From assembly GCA_903915155.1 (NCBI GenBank), contig CAIWRU010000052.1:1-36312 (forward strand): 36,312 nucleotides of DNA. Reading direction: 5' to 3'. The notes below the pieces were generated by a model. It ran no database searches, was not told the DNA's origin, and saw nothing but the letters and a program-made list of their open reading frames with translations. The position numbers and the translations under genes are program-made. This stretch comes from an uncultured Mucilaginibacter sp. Lineage in GTDB: Bacteria; Bacteroidota; Bacteroidia; Sphingobacteriales; Sphingobacteriaceae. The first letter of the stretch is position 1. Every line of letters starts with the position of its first letter. Below, piece by piece: positions 24,985 to 32,376 of this stretch.

Positions 24985-26634
24985 CTACGACAAATATTTC
25001 CCAACAATAGGCATCCTTCTTCCCATGCCAAATGCTTTGGGCGATACCCTTAATATTGGCGGGGTCTGGTACCTCTTATGCTCGGCAAGGTTTATGAGCT
25101 TGATGGTGCGCCTTACTGTTGCTTCATCATAACCCATGCGAATGATCTCGGCTGATGAGCAGCGGTGCTCCACATATTCGCATATGATCTTATCCAAAAT
25201 ATCATACTCGGGCAGCGAGTCGCTGTCCTTCTGATCAGGCCTCAATTCGGCCGATGGTGGTTTGATGATCGAATTTTCAGGTATGATCTCCCGCTCACGG
25301 TTAATGTATCGCGCCAGCTCAAAAACCTGTGTTTTATATACATCGCCAATAACCGAAATACCGCCGCACATATCACCATATAAGGTACCGTAACCTACAG
25401 CTGCCTCGCTTTTGTTCGAGGTGTTGAGCAGTATGTACCCAAACTTATTACACATGGCCATTAACAATATGGCCCTGCTGCGCGATTGTATATTTTCTTC
25501 GGCAATATTAAAGGGTAAACCCTGGAACTGCGGCTCCAGCGCGGTTTCAAATGCTTCGGTAATGGTTTTAATAGGTATGGTTTCGCTTTTACAGCCCAGG
25601 TTGGCTACCAAATCCTCGGCGTCTTTCAGTGAGTGGTCGGTAGAGAAACGCGAGGGCAACAATACCGCCATTACGTTCTCAGCACCCAAAGCCTCAGCTG
25701 CCAATGCGCACACCACCGCCGAATCTATCCCGCCTGACAGCCCCAAAATAGCCCGGCTGAAACCCGATTTATAAAAATAATCCCTGATGCCTAAAATAAC
25801 GGCCTGGTATATCTGCTCAATATCGCCTGCTCTTTCAGCCATTACGGTTGAGGGTTGCTGTAGGGTAATTGAAGCATCATCGCCCAAAATATAATAGGTA
25901 AGAGCCTCCTCAAAATAAGGTAGCTCATCAACCAATTTACCGGTATTGTCAAATACCAGCGATCCACCATCAAATATCAGCTCGGTTTGCGCGCCTACAT
26001 GGTTCACATAAAAAAGGGGTAAGTTGTACCGTTTTGCATTGTCCTCCAAAATAGCTATGCGCTCCTCATCGTGTTTATATGAAAAAGGCGAGGCAGCTAT
26101 ATTTATCATTACATCCGGCTTTTGCTCAATCAAAATATCCATTGGCCGGGTAATGTAAAGTGGGTTTTCAATGGTGTTCCACAAATCCTCGCAAATGGTA
26201 AGCGCTATGCGCTGGCCTTTAAAATCAATGCAGTTAAACTCCATCGAAGGCTCAAAATAGCGGTACTCGTCAAAAATATCGTAATTGGGTAACAGGGCCT
26301 TATTTACTTTGGCTTTTATAGCACCGTTCTCGATAAAATAAGCTGAGTTGCTCAAGTCCTTACCTTCGGCATTATGATTAAAGGTTGGTATCCCAATTAT
26401 GCAGGCCATGTCGGTGCAGGCAGCCGCTATTTTTTTAGCAGCGTTGTCACACAAACCTATAAATTCATCAAACTCCAAAAAATCCCGTGAAGGGTACCCG
26501 CAAACACACAGTTCGGCAAAAACTACCAGGTCGGCGCCGTTATTACGTGCCTTGTTGATATGATGAATAATTTTGGCGGTGTTCGATTCAAAATTACCAA
26601 CATGATAGTTAAGTTGCGCTAATGCTATTTTCAT
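24985..26634 (-). CDS. nadE: Glutamine-dependent NAD+ synthetase
   Basis: A 549-residue two-domain enzyme making NAD+ from nicotinate adenine dinucleotide, ATP and glutamine in the cytoplasm. The N-terminal glutaminase is a nitrilase-fold domain with Glu41 (FAELCVCGYPSRD), a Lys in KALLPNYDIFDEYRYF and Cys in LTICEDLW. The C-terminal synthetase has the ATP-binding loop LGLSGGIDSAVV and later SNKSEAAVGYGTLYGDMCGG. Length and order are normal for the glutamine-dependent form. It is transcribed away from the gldB-like gene, with 123 bp between the starts. Confidence 0.97.
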   Translation of the reverse strand: MKIALAQLNYHVGNFESNTAKIIHHINKARNNGADLVVFAELCVCGYPSRDFLEFDEFIGLCDNAAKKIAAACTDMACIIGIPTFNHNAEGKDLSNSAYFIENGAIKAKVNKALLPNYDIFDEYRYFEPSMEFNCIDFKGQRIALTICEDLWNTIENPLYITRPMDILIEQKPDVMINIAASPFSYKHDEERIAILEDNAKRYNLPLFYVNHVGAQTELIFDGGSLVFDNTGKLVDELPYFEEALTYYILGDDASITLQQPSTVMAERAGDIEQIYQAVILGIRDYFYKSGFSRAILGLSGGIDSAVVCALAAEALGAENVMAVLLPSRFSTDHSLKDAEDLVANLGCKSETIPIKTITEAFETALEPQFQGLPFNIAEENIQSRSRAILLMAMCNKFGYILLNTSNKSEAAVGYGTLYGDMCGGISVIGDVYKTQVFELARYINREREIIPENSIIKPPSAELRPDQKDSDSLPEYDILDKIICEYVEHRCSSAEIIRMGYDEATVRRTIKLINLAEHKRYQTPPILRVSPKAFGMGRRMPIVGKYLS

Positions 26635-26665
26635 TGAATATTTATTTTTTTATGGTAATGAAGCT

Positions 26666-26702
26666 ATTATGGGCATTGTTCATTTTTTCGGTAGCCCATA
26701 AT
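26666..26702. promoter_or_regulatory. Inverted repeat between nadE and the gldB-like gene
   Basis: ATTATGGGC (26666-26674) and GCCCATAAT (26694-26702) form perfect 9-bp arms around 19 bp. The site is in the divergent control region, 32 bp upstream of the nadE start and 56 bp upstream of the gldB-like start. It could be an operator or, on the nadE transcript, a leader hairpin. Confidence 0.4.
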
Positions 26703-26735
26703 GGTTTCATAGTATGTACAAGTGAAGAAAAAATA

Positions 26736-26743
26736 TAATTTTG
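26736..26743 (+). promoter_or_regulatory. Candidate -7 promoter box for the gldB-like gene
   Basis: TAATTTTG matches TAnnTTTG and ends 14 bp before the ATG at 26758. This spacing would give a very short leader. No convincing -33 element was seen. Confidence 0.45.
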
Positions 26744-26757
26744 TTTAAAGTATAAAA

Positions 26758-27813
26758 ATGATAGCTACCCCAAACAAAACCAAACAAATTTACCTAATTT
26801 TTTTCATGGCGTTGCTACTTGCTTCCTGTAGCAGAAGTAAAAAAGTTGATGTAAGCAATATACACCTTGATGTTAAGATAGAACGTTTTGATAAAGATTT
26901 TGACGCATTGCGCTCAAAACCATTCAACACGCAGGTGCCTTTTCTTGAAGATAAATACACTGTTTTTTATAAGGATTTTGTAGAGCAGATAATCCAGGCG
27001 GGTAACTTAAAAGATACTGCCTATTACCAAACCATACGCGAACTGCTAAAAGCGCAGCCCTATAACGACCTGAAGCATGACGTAGACTCCATCTACCCGG
27101 CCGAAATGGATAAACAGAACGCCGAGCTTACCGATGCCTTCAGGCGCATTAAATATTACTTTCCGAAACAGGAATTGCCAAAAGTATATGCCTATTTCTC
27201 AGGGTTTGAGGCGCAGACTTCAATTGGTAGCGGGTATTTTGGCGTAGGTCTCGATCTTTTCCTGGGGGCAAATTCGCGGTTTTACCCCGCGCTAACCAAG
27301 GCGTTCCCGCATTATTTATCCCGCTTTTTTACGCCTGAGAATATAACGCCGCGTGTTGTTGAAGGCATTGCCCGGAACGACATGTTTATTGAAAATGATA
27401 ACGACGCATCATTACTAACAAAAATGATATACAACGGCAAGATAATGTACTTTATGGACCAGGTTTTGCCAGATATGCCCGATTCGCTCAAAATTCAATA
27501 TACTTCGAAGCAAATGGATTGGTGCAAGGCCAATGAATCAAACATATGGGCCTATTTTTTAGATGAGAATTTATTGTACGAAAGCGATTTTACAAAAACC
27601 GGAAAATACATTAACGTGGCTCCATTTACTCCGGGGCTGGGCGAGAACAACGAATCGGCACCACGATTAGGTATATGGGCAGGCTGGCAGATAGTAAAAA
27701 AATACATGGAGAAGCATCCTGAACTATCGTTAGCGCAGCTAATGGCTATTAACGATCCGCAAAAAATACTCAATGAATCGAAATACCGGCCGGATAATGG
27801 AGCGGGTAAATAG
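26758..27813 (+). CDS. gldB: GldB-like gliding motility lipoprotein
   Basis: A 351-residue lipoprotein (signal ending LLLASC, Cys24) resembling GldB, required for gliding and linked to type IX secretion in Flavobacterium. Family features include IERFDKDFDAL near the N-terminus, AYFSGFEAQTSIG and GVGLDLFLGANSRFYP, then FTPENITPRVVEGIARNDM and the C-terminal RLGIWAGWQIVKKYMEKHP. GldB homologues also occur in non-gliding Bacteroidota, so motility cannot be assumed, and no other gld gene is in the window. It is divergent from nadE and converges with an SRPBCC gene across a repeat. Confidence 0.85.
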   Translation: MIATPNKTKQIYLIFFMALLLASCSRSKKVDVSNIHLDVKIERFDKDFDALRSKPFNTQVPFLEDKYTVFYKDFVEQIIQAGNLKDTAYYQTIRELLKAQPYNDLKHDVDSIYPAEMDKQNAELTDAFRRIKYYFPKQELPKVYAYFSGFEAQTSIGSGYFGVGLDLFLGANSRFYPALTKAFPHYLSRFFTPENITPRVVEGIARNDMFIENDNDASLLTKMIYNGKIMYFMDQVLPDMPDSLKIQYTSKQMDWCKANESNIWAYFLDENLLYESDFTKTGKYINVAPFTPGLGENNESAPRLGIWAGWQIVKKYMEKHPELSLAQLMAINDPQKILNESKYRPDNGAGK

Positions 27814-27909
27814 AGATTAGAGATTAGTTAATTAGAGATTAGTTGGAGAAAGTTATAAGATTGATTTTTTTACTAATCTCTAAATTCTCCAGTCTCTAAC
27901 TAACTAATC
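27811..27909. repeat. Inverted GATTAGAGATTAG repeat between convergent genes
   Basis: The left arm (27811-27852) repeats AGAGATTAG and TTAATTAGAG. The right arm (27871-27909) has CTAATCTCTAAATTCTCC and CTCTAACTAACTAATC. The arms fold on each other imperfectly, with a TTTTTT run in the loop. They overlap the stop codons of both neighbours, so bidirectional termination is possible. Confidence 0.75.
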
Positions 27910-28383
27910 AGCCTTCTTAAATCTCCCAAACAAGTCAATAACTGCTTTTTCGCGGAATGCGAAAACCTGCTTTAATTTTTTTGCTACCAGTAACTCATTG
28001 GCTACGCGGCCTATGATGCCATAGGGGATGGCATAGTTAACAATATCGGTCATCAATACGCCGCCTTTAACCTCTTTAAAATGATGCTGATGATGCCACA
28101 GGGCGTAAGGCCCGGTACGTTGTTCATCAACAAAGTAATCGTTTTCCTTTACGTGGGTTATTTCCGTCATCCAGTTCATTTTTATGCCTAAAAGCGGGCT
28201 AACTTTATAGGTGATGATCATGCCCGGATACATCTTGGAATTTTCGTCATAATCGCTGGTTACCACAAACTGCATGTCGGGTGGTGTTATTTTCGCCAGG
28301 TTACTGGGCGATGAGAAAAAATGCCATGCCTCGGCTAAAGGAATAGGCAGATATTGTTCAAACTTCAACTGATACGTTTTCAC
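27904..28383 (-). CDS. SRPBCC (START-like) ligand-binding protein
   Basis: A 159-residue soluble protein of the SRPBCC superfamily, a helix-grip fold with a hydrophobic cavity. The start has the typical strand and helix (YQLKFEQYLPIPLAEAWHFFSSPSNLAKITPP), followed by alternating strands (MIITYKV, WMTEITHV) and the long C-terminal helix (ANELLVAKKLKQVFAFREKAVI). The ligand and function are unknown; such proteins range from lipid binders to cyclases. It is the last gene of a minus-strand group of four. A 13-bp palindrome lies 7 bp upstream of the start. Confidence 0.88.
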   Translation of the reverse strand: MKTYQLKFEQYLPIPLAEAWHFFSSPSNLAKITPPDMQFVVTSDYDENSKMYPGMIITYKVSPLLGIKMNWMTEITHVKENDYFVDEQRTGPYALWHHQHHFKEVKGGVLMTDIVNYAIPYGIIGRVANELLVAKKLKQVFAFREKAVIDLFGRFKKAD

Positions 28384-28389
28384 TGTGAT

Positions 28390-28402
28390 ATTAACTGTTA
28401 AT
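28390..28402. promoter_or_regulatory. Palindrome ATTAAC-T-GTTAAT upstream of the SRPBCC gene
   Basis: A perfect 6-bp inverted repeat around one base, in the 55-bp gap between the GNAT gene and the SRPBCC gene and next to the latter's ATG. It may be an operator, or chance in AT-rich sequence. Confidence 0.3.
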
Positions 28403-28438
28403 AGTGTGGAAATGTTTTTTAATCAATACAACCTCTGG

Positions 28439-28900
28439 CTATATTCCTAAGCGCATTTGTACAAGTAACTTACTGAAGCCAACCTTTTCATAAGCTTTTA
28501 TAGCCGGCAGGTTTTCATCGTACACTTCAAGTCGAAGCTCGGTTAAATTTTTTGATAATGCCCACTGTTTAAGGTATTCAATTATTTGTTGGTTAACACC
28601 TTTGCCCCGGTATTTAGGGTCGACATACATAAAGCCCAGATAAGCATGTTGGGCGTATTTTAAATAGTCCTTTGAATCATCAATACGCGCATAACCGCTC
28701 CCTATGATTTCCGAATCTAATTCAGCCACGGCTACCTCTACATTGTCGGCGGTTATCATTTTGGCTATATCATAATAATTGATGTGCCCTTCGCGTAGGG
28801 TAACATCAAAAGGGCGCTCGGTTGTTATTATGCCCTGCTCAAAAGTCAGTAATTTGTCAAGGTCGTCCGGAGTGGCTGGCCGTATGATCATTTTTTCCAT
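28439..28900 (-). CDS. GNAT family N-acetyltransferase
   Basis: A 153-residue acetyltransferase of the GNAT superfamily, expected to be cytoplasmic. The acetyl-CoA binding motif A reads YVDPKYRGKGVNQQIIEYL, followed by the motif B region LRLEVYDENLPAIKAYEKVGFSK. The substrate cannot be inferred. It starts 14 bp downstream of the thioredoxin-like gene, which suggests one transcript. Confidence 0.93.
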   Translation of the reverse strand: MEKMIIRPATPDDLDKLLTFEQGIITTERPFDVTLREGHINYYDIAKMITADNVEVAVAELDSEIIGSGYARIDDSKDYLKYAQHAYLGFMYVDPKYRGKGVNQQIIEYLKQWALSKNLTELRLEVYDENLPAIKAYEKVGFSKLLVQMRLGI

Positions 28901-28914
28901 ACAGTGATAAAAGG

Positions 28915-29424
28915 TTATTTCAATTTATCGGCAAGTAAAGCCAGCAGCTCGGTAAAATCCTTTTCTACATAGCCAATCGACTGATAAATAATGCGGCCGT
29001 CTTCGCCAATTACCACCATGCGCGGTATATATTGTTTGGCATACAAGCCATAGGCATTGCGTTTCAGGTCGGGTGTCATTAAAAAGGTATAGTGATTTTG
29101 CTCCTTAAATGGTAGCGTTTTATCCCAGTTTTCTTCACGGTCGAGGGCAATTAAAGCGAATTTTGGGTTATCCTTATATTTTTCCCATATTTCCTTTTGT
29201 ACACGGGGGAGTTCCGCACGGCATGGCGGGCACCATGTGGCCCAAAAATCAAGCACCACTATTTTGCCTTTGTAATCAGCCAGGTTTGCTGTTTTGGTTT
29301 TATCAAGGCTAAAGGTGAAAGTAGGGGCTACATCACCAACTTTGGTAAGGGTGGAAGCGGTATCTACTTGCGCCCGGCTAATAAAAGGGGCGCAAAGCAC
29401 TAAGAGTAATAATAGCTTTTTCAT
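28915..29424 (-). CDS. TlpA/ResA-like exported thioredoxin
   Basis: A 169-residue thioredoxin-fold protein from the preferred start at 29424 (MKKLLLLLVL, signal ending near SRAQ). The frame is open up to 29475, but the extra 17 residues spoil the signal peptide. The active site is WATWCPPC (Cys65, Cys68), typical of periplasmic TlpA/ResA disulfide reductases. A cis-Pro segment follows (QYIPRMVVIGEDGRI). It may reduce cytochrome c or other periplasmic thiols; a link to the cytochromes of the respiratory cluster is only possible. It begins 51 bp after the YkuK-like gene ends. Confidence 0.92.
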   Translation of the reverse strand: MKKLLLLLVLCAPFISRAQVDTASTLTKVGDVAPTFTFSLDKTKTANLADYKGKIVVLDFWATWCPPCRAELPRVQKEIWEKYKDNPKFALIALDREENWDKTLPFKEQNHYTFLMTPDLKRNAYGLYAKQYIPRMVVIGEDGRIIYQSIGYVEKDFTELLALLADKLK

Positions 29425-29475
29425 CTGATACGATATTTTTTGCAAGATAAAAAACATCGCGTCAGCAAAAAGCAA

Positions 29476-29949
29476 TTACTGCACTATTTTATTGGCGCAG
29501 TATGAGCTGGCAAATGCCTCTGGTTTAGCCTTAAACACAAAGCCCATACTTAAAATGTAGCCCATAGCCTCGTGTAAAGCCTGGTTCGATTTAAACATTG
29601 GGTTGGTGTTAATATCGGCATGAACTTCCAGGTCAACATCGTACAAATCAAGCAGGTCGCAAAGTTTGTAGGCAATGTCGATGGATTTTTGCACCTCGCA
29701 AAGCATACGCTCCTTAATGCTCATTTTTTGCGAAGTCCGCTCCTGGTGAATGAACATAAAACCGCCGCGTGCCTCGCGCAAAAAAACAATTACGGTGGCA
29801 AAATCGGTCACGGCGCCTTTCACCTGCGAATCAGTTCCGATGCAAACTTTAAGCTTGTTGCCTAACAGGCTTTCCCTTTCAATGGCCTTTTCAACTTCCT
29901 CGATAATGGGCGATTGGATGATCTCGCCGCTAAATTTTCTCCAGGTCAT
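29476..29949 (-). CDS. YkuK-like RNase H-fold protein (DUF458)
   Basis: A 157-residue member of the DUF458/YkuK family, predicted to have an RNase H-like fold. The first strand holds the acidic residue in KVCIGTDSQVKG, then comes LEVHADINTNP. A further conserved segment is FKAKPEAFASSYCANKI at the C-terminus. The biochemical activity is not established. First gene of the minus-strand group that continues into TlpA, GNAT and SRPBCC genes. A small hairpin lies upstream at 29977. Confidence 0.85.
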   Translation of the reverse strand: MTWRKFSGEIIQSPIIEEVEKAIERESLLGNKLKVCIGTDSQVKGAVTDFATVIVFLREARGGFMFIHQERTSQKMSIKERMLCEVQKSIDIAYKLCDLLDLYDVDLEVHADINTNPMFKSNQALHEAMGYILSMGFVFKAKPEAFASSYCANKIVQ

Positions 29950-29976
29950 AAAAATTGATTTAGAATAATTTGTTAC

Positions 29977-29993
29977 AACCTGATTTTCAGGTT
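29977..29993. promoter_or_regulatory. Small hairpin upstream of the YkuK-like gene
   Basis: AACCTGA and TCAGGTT form a 7-bp stem with a TTT loop in the 172-bp divergent region between the YkuK-like gene and the first M13 peptidase. The role is unknown. Confidence 0.3.
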
Positions 29994-30025
29994 TATAAAA
30001 ATAAGCGATAACCTTTCATATAAAC

Positions 30026-30071
30026 GTTAACAAGGCATGATTTATTTGTTAACATTTGCCTTATTGTTAAC
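30026..30071. promoter_or_regulatory. Three GTTAAC sites upstream of the first M13 peptidase
   Basis: GTTAAC occurs at 30026, 30048 and 30066. The outer two lie in an imperfect inverted repeat (GTTAACAAGGCA and TGCCTTATTGTTAAC). The cluster is 51-96 bp upstream of the ATG and could be a regulator binding region. Confidence 0.35.
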
Positions 30072-30121
30072 AGCTTAATGTGTAATTTGCTTTTTTATTT
30101 TAACCACCCTCAATTTTTGAA

Positions 30122-32170
30122 ATGAAATCAACAAAATGGATATTAATGGCCATCCCGGCTTTAATATTATCGGCCTGCAACAGCAAATCCACAAACTCAT
30201 CAGCCGATACAACAAAACGTACGGTATTTTTCGACAAGAGCGGCATGGATACAACAGTCAATCCGGCCGATAACCTTTTTTTATACGCCAATGGCACCTG
30301 GCTAAAGAAAACTAAAATACCACCATCAGAAACCGGCGCGGGCGGCATGTACCAAATGGCGGTAGATAACCGTAACGAGTTGCATGGCATTTTGGAAGAG
30401 GTATCGAAACAGGACAATGCTAAAGACAGCAAAGAACAAAAAGTGGGCGACCTGTACCTGAGCGGTTTAGACACCACAACGATGGACAAATTAGGTTACG
30501 AGCCTGTAAAGCCATTGCTGGCAAAAATAAACGCGGTAACAGATTACAAACAACTGGTTGATGTAGCAGCTGCCAGCTTTAATGATGGCGATGGCTTTTT
30601 ATTCGGTTTTTACGTAGCGCCCGATGATAAGAACAGCAAAAAGAATGTTGCCCAGTTTGGCCAAACCGGCATAGGGCTGCCCGACAGGGATTATTACTTC
30701 AATAACGACTCGGCCACGGTAAAAATACGCGCGGAGTACGTTAAATACATCGCCAAAATATTTACACTTACTGGAGTAGACGCCGCTACCGCGAATAAAA
30801 AAGCCGCCGGTATCCTGAAGTTGGAAACCGCTATCGCACAATCGCATTCAACCCCAGTTGACCTGCGCGACCCTATAAAAAACTATAATAAACTTACCGT
30901 AGCCCAGTTTCAGCAGACAATGCCCGACATCGATCTTAAAAGTGTATTTAAATTAATGAATATCAATACCGATACGGTATTGGTAGGGCAGCCGAAATAC
31001 TATACAGCGCTTGATAATTTATTAAAAACGGAGCCGATACAAACCTGGAAAGATGAGCTTGATTTTACCGCATTGGATAATGCGGCTTCATCATTAAGTA
31101 AAGATTTCAGGGATGCGAATTTTGAGTTTCGCGATAAGATACTAAGCGGACAGCAGCAGCAAAAAGAACGCTGGAAAAATATGGTTGATGTAATTGATGG
31201 CGGCCTGGGCGAGTTGCTTGGACAACTATATGTTGCCAAATATTTTCCGCCTGATGCCAAAACGCGGATGCTGTCGCTGGTGAATAACCTTAAATCGGTT
31301 TATAAAGAACGCATTGAAAGACTGGATTGGATGAGTGCCGCAACCAAGGCAAAAGCTTTAGAAAAACTGGCTAAGTTTACCGTCAAGATCGGCTATCCCG
31401 ATAAATGGAAAAATTATGATGATGTGGTTATAACGAAGGGTAACTACTACCAAAACCTGCAATCCATAGCTAAGCATGAATATAATGTAAAGCTGAAAAA
31501 ACTGAATAAAGAAGTTGACCGCACCGAATGGTTCATGACTCCATCAACCGTTGATGCCTATAACGATGCGGCAAATAACGAAATAGTTTTCCCGGCGGGT
31601 ATTTTGCAGTTCCCGTTTTTTGATAAAGATGCCGATGATGCTATTAACTATGGCGCTATCGGTGTGGTTATAGGCCACGAAATGACCCATGGGTTTGACG
31701 ACCAGGGCCGCCAGTACGACAAAGACGGCAACCTGAAAGATTGGTGGACACCCGAAGATGCCGCCAAATTTAAACAACGCGTAGCAGTGCTGATACACCA
31801 GTATAGCCAGTATACGGTATTAAATGGTCTGCATGTTAACGGCGCGCTTACCCAGGGTGAAAACCTTGCAGATAACGGTGGTATGGCCATTGCCTATGAA
31901 GCATTTAAAAAGACCCCTGAAGGAAAAAGCGATACGAAAATAGATGACTTTACGCCCGATCAGCGTTTCTTTTTAGCACTGGCGCAGGTATGGCGTACCA
32001 AAAAGAGCGATGAAGCCATGCGCATGTCTATCAATACCAATCCGCATTCGCCGCCCGAATATCGTACCAACGGGTCAATGAGCAATATGCCCGGTTTTTA
32101 TAAAGCATTTAACGTTCAACCCAACAATAAAATGTATCGGCCTGATAGCGCAAGGGTTAAAGTTTGGTAA
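30122..32170 (+). CDS. M13 (neprilysin-like) metallopeptidase, lipoprotein
   Basis: A 682-residue zinc endopeptidase of family M13. The lipobox LSAC (Cys19) predicts a membrane-anchored lipoprotein. The N-terminal domain starts near DTTVNPADNLFLYANGTWL. The catalytic zinc site is H519-E-M-T-H523 in VIGHEMTHGFDDQGRQYD, with the third ligand Glu580 and Asp584 in ENLADNGG. The family C-terminal signature NPHSPPEYRTNG and the final VKVW are present. The length matches bacterial PepO-like members. It has an adjacent paralogue of equal length. Confidence 0.96.
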   Translation: MKSTKWILMAIPALILSACNSKSTNSSADTTKRTVFFDKSGMDTTVNPADNLFLYANGTWLKKTKIPPSETGAGGMYQMAVDNRNELHGILEEVSKQDNAKDSKEQKVGDLYLSGLDTTTMDKLGYEPVKPLLAKINAVTDYKQLVDVAAASFNDGDGFLFGFYVAPDDKNSKKNVAQFGQTGIGLPDRDYYFNNDSATVKIRAEYVKYIAKIFTLTGVDAATANKKAAGILKLETAIAQSHSTPVDLRDPIKNYNKLTVAQFQQTMPDIDLKSVFKLMNINTDTVLVGQPKYYTALDNLLKTEPIQTWKDELDFTALDNAASSLSKDFRDANFEFRDKILSGQQQQKERWKNMVDVIDGGLGELLGQLYVAKYFPPDAKTRMLSLVNNLKSVYKERIERLDWMSAATKAKALEKLAKFTVKIGYPDKWKNYDDVVITKGNYYQNLQSIAKHEYNVKLKKLNKEVDRTEWFMTPSTVDAYNDAANNEIVFPAGILQFPFFDKDADDAINYGAIGVVIGHEMTHGFDDQGRQYDKDGNLKDWWTPEDAAKFKQRVAVLIHQYSQYTVLNGLHVNGALTQGENLADNGGMAIAYEAFKKTPEGKSDTKIDDFTPDQRFFLALAQVWRTKKSDEAMRMSINTNPHSPPEYRTNGSMSNMPGFYKAFNVQPNNKMYRPDSARVKVW

Positions 32171-32206
32171 AGATTAGACATCAGAGACTAGTGATTAGAG
32201 ATTAGG
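32171..32206. repeat. Short GATTAG-word stretch after the first M13 gene
   Basis: AGATTAGACATCAGAGACTA and GTGATTAGAGATTAGG resemble one arm of the inverted repeat at 27811-27909. No matching opposite arm was seen here. Confidence 0.5.
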
Positions 32207-32228
32207 ATTTACTGTTCAGATTGCAATT

Positions 32229-32259
32229 AACTTACGAAGTTTTTAAAACTTCGTAAGTT
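32229..32259. repeat. TTACGAAGTTTT palindrome, copy 1
   Basis: Fifteen-base arms AACTTACGAAGTTTT and AAAACTTCGTAAGTT around a single T form a near-perfect palindrome between the two M13 genes. A T-rich run follows, so it may end the upstream transcript. A second copy is at 36278. Confidence 0.85.
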
Positions 32260-32285
32260 TGTTATTTATTCGCAAGCTCCTTAAA

Positions 32286-32293
32286 TAGTTTTG
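32286..32293 (+). promoter_or_regulatory. Candidate -7 promoter box for the second M13 gene
   Basis: TAGTTTTG matches TAnnTTTG, 83 bp before the ATG at 32377, and would give a leader of about 75 bases. A TTTG lies upstream at 32258, but the spacing is longer than usual. Confidence 0.4.
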
Positions 32294-32376
32294 TAACACA
32301 TGGATTAATACCAACTCTAAAGGCATTATATTTTTAACTTATTTAATATTTTAACAACCTCATTTTTAATTCAAGT

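Noticed and set aside
24555..25031. 158-codon minus-strand frame across the response regulator and nadE ends
   Set aside because: Runs through the paired hairpin element and two well-supported genes; no family features.
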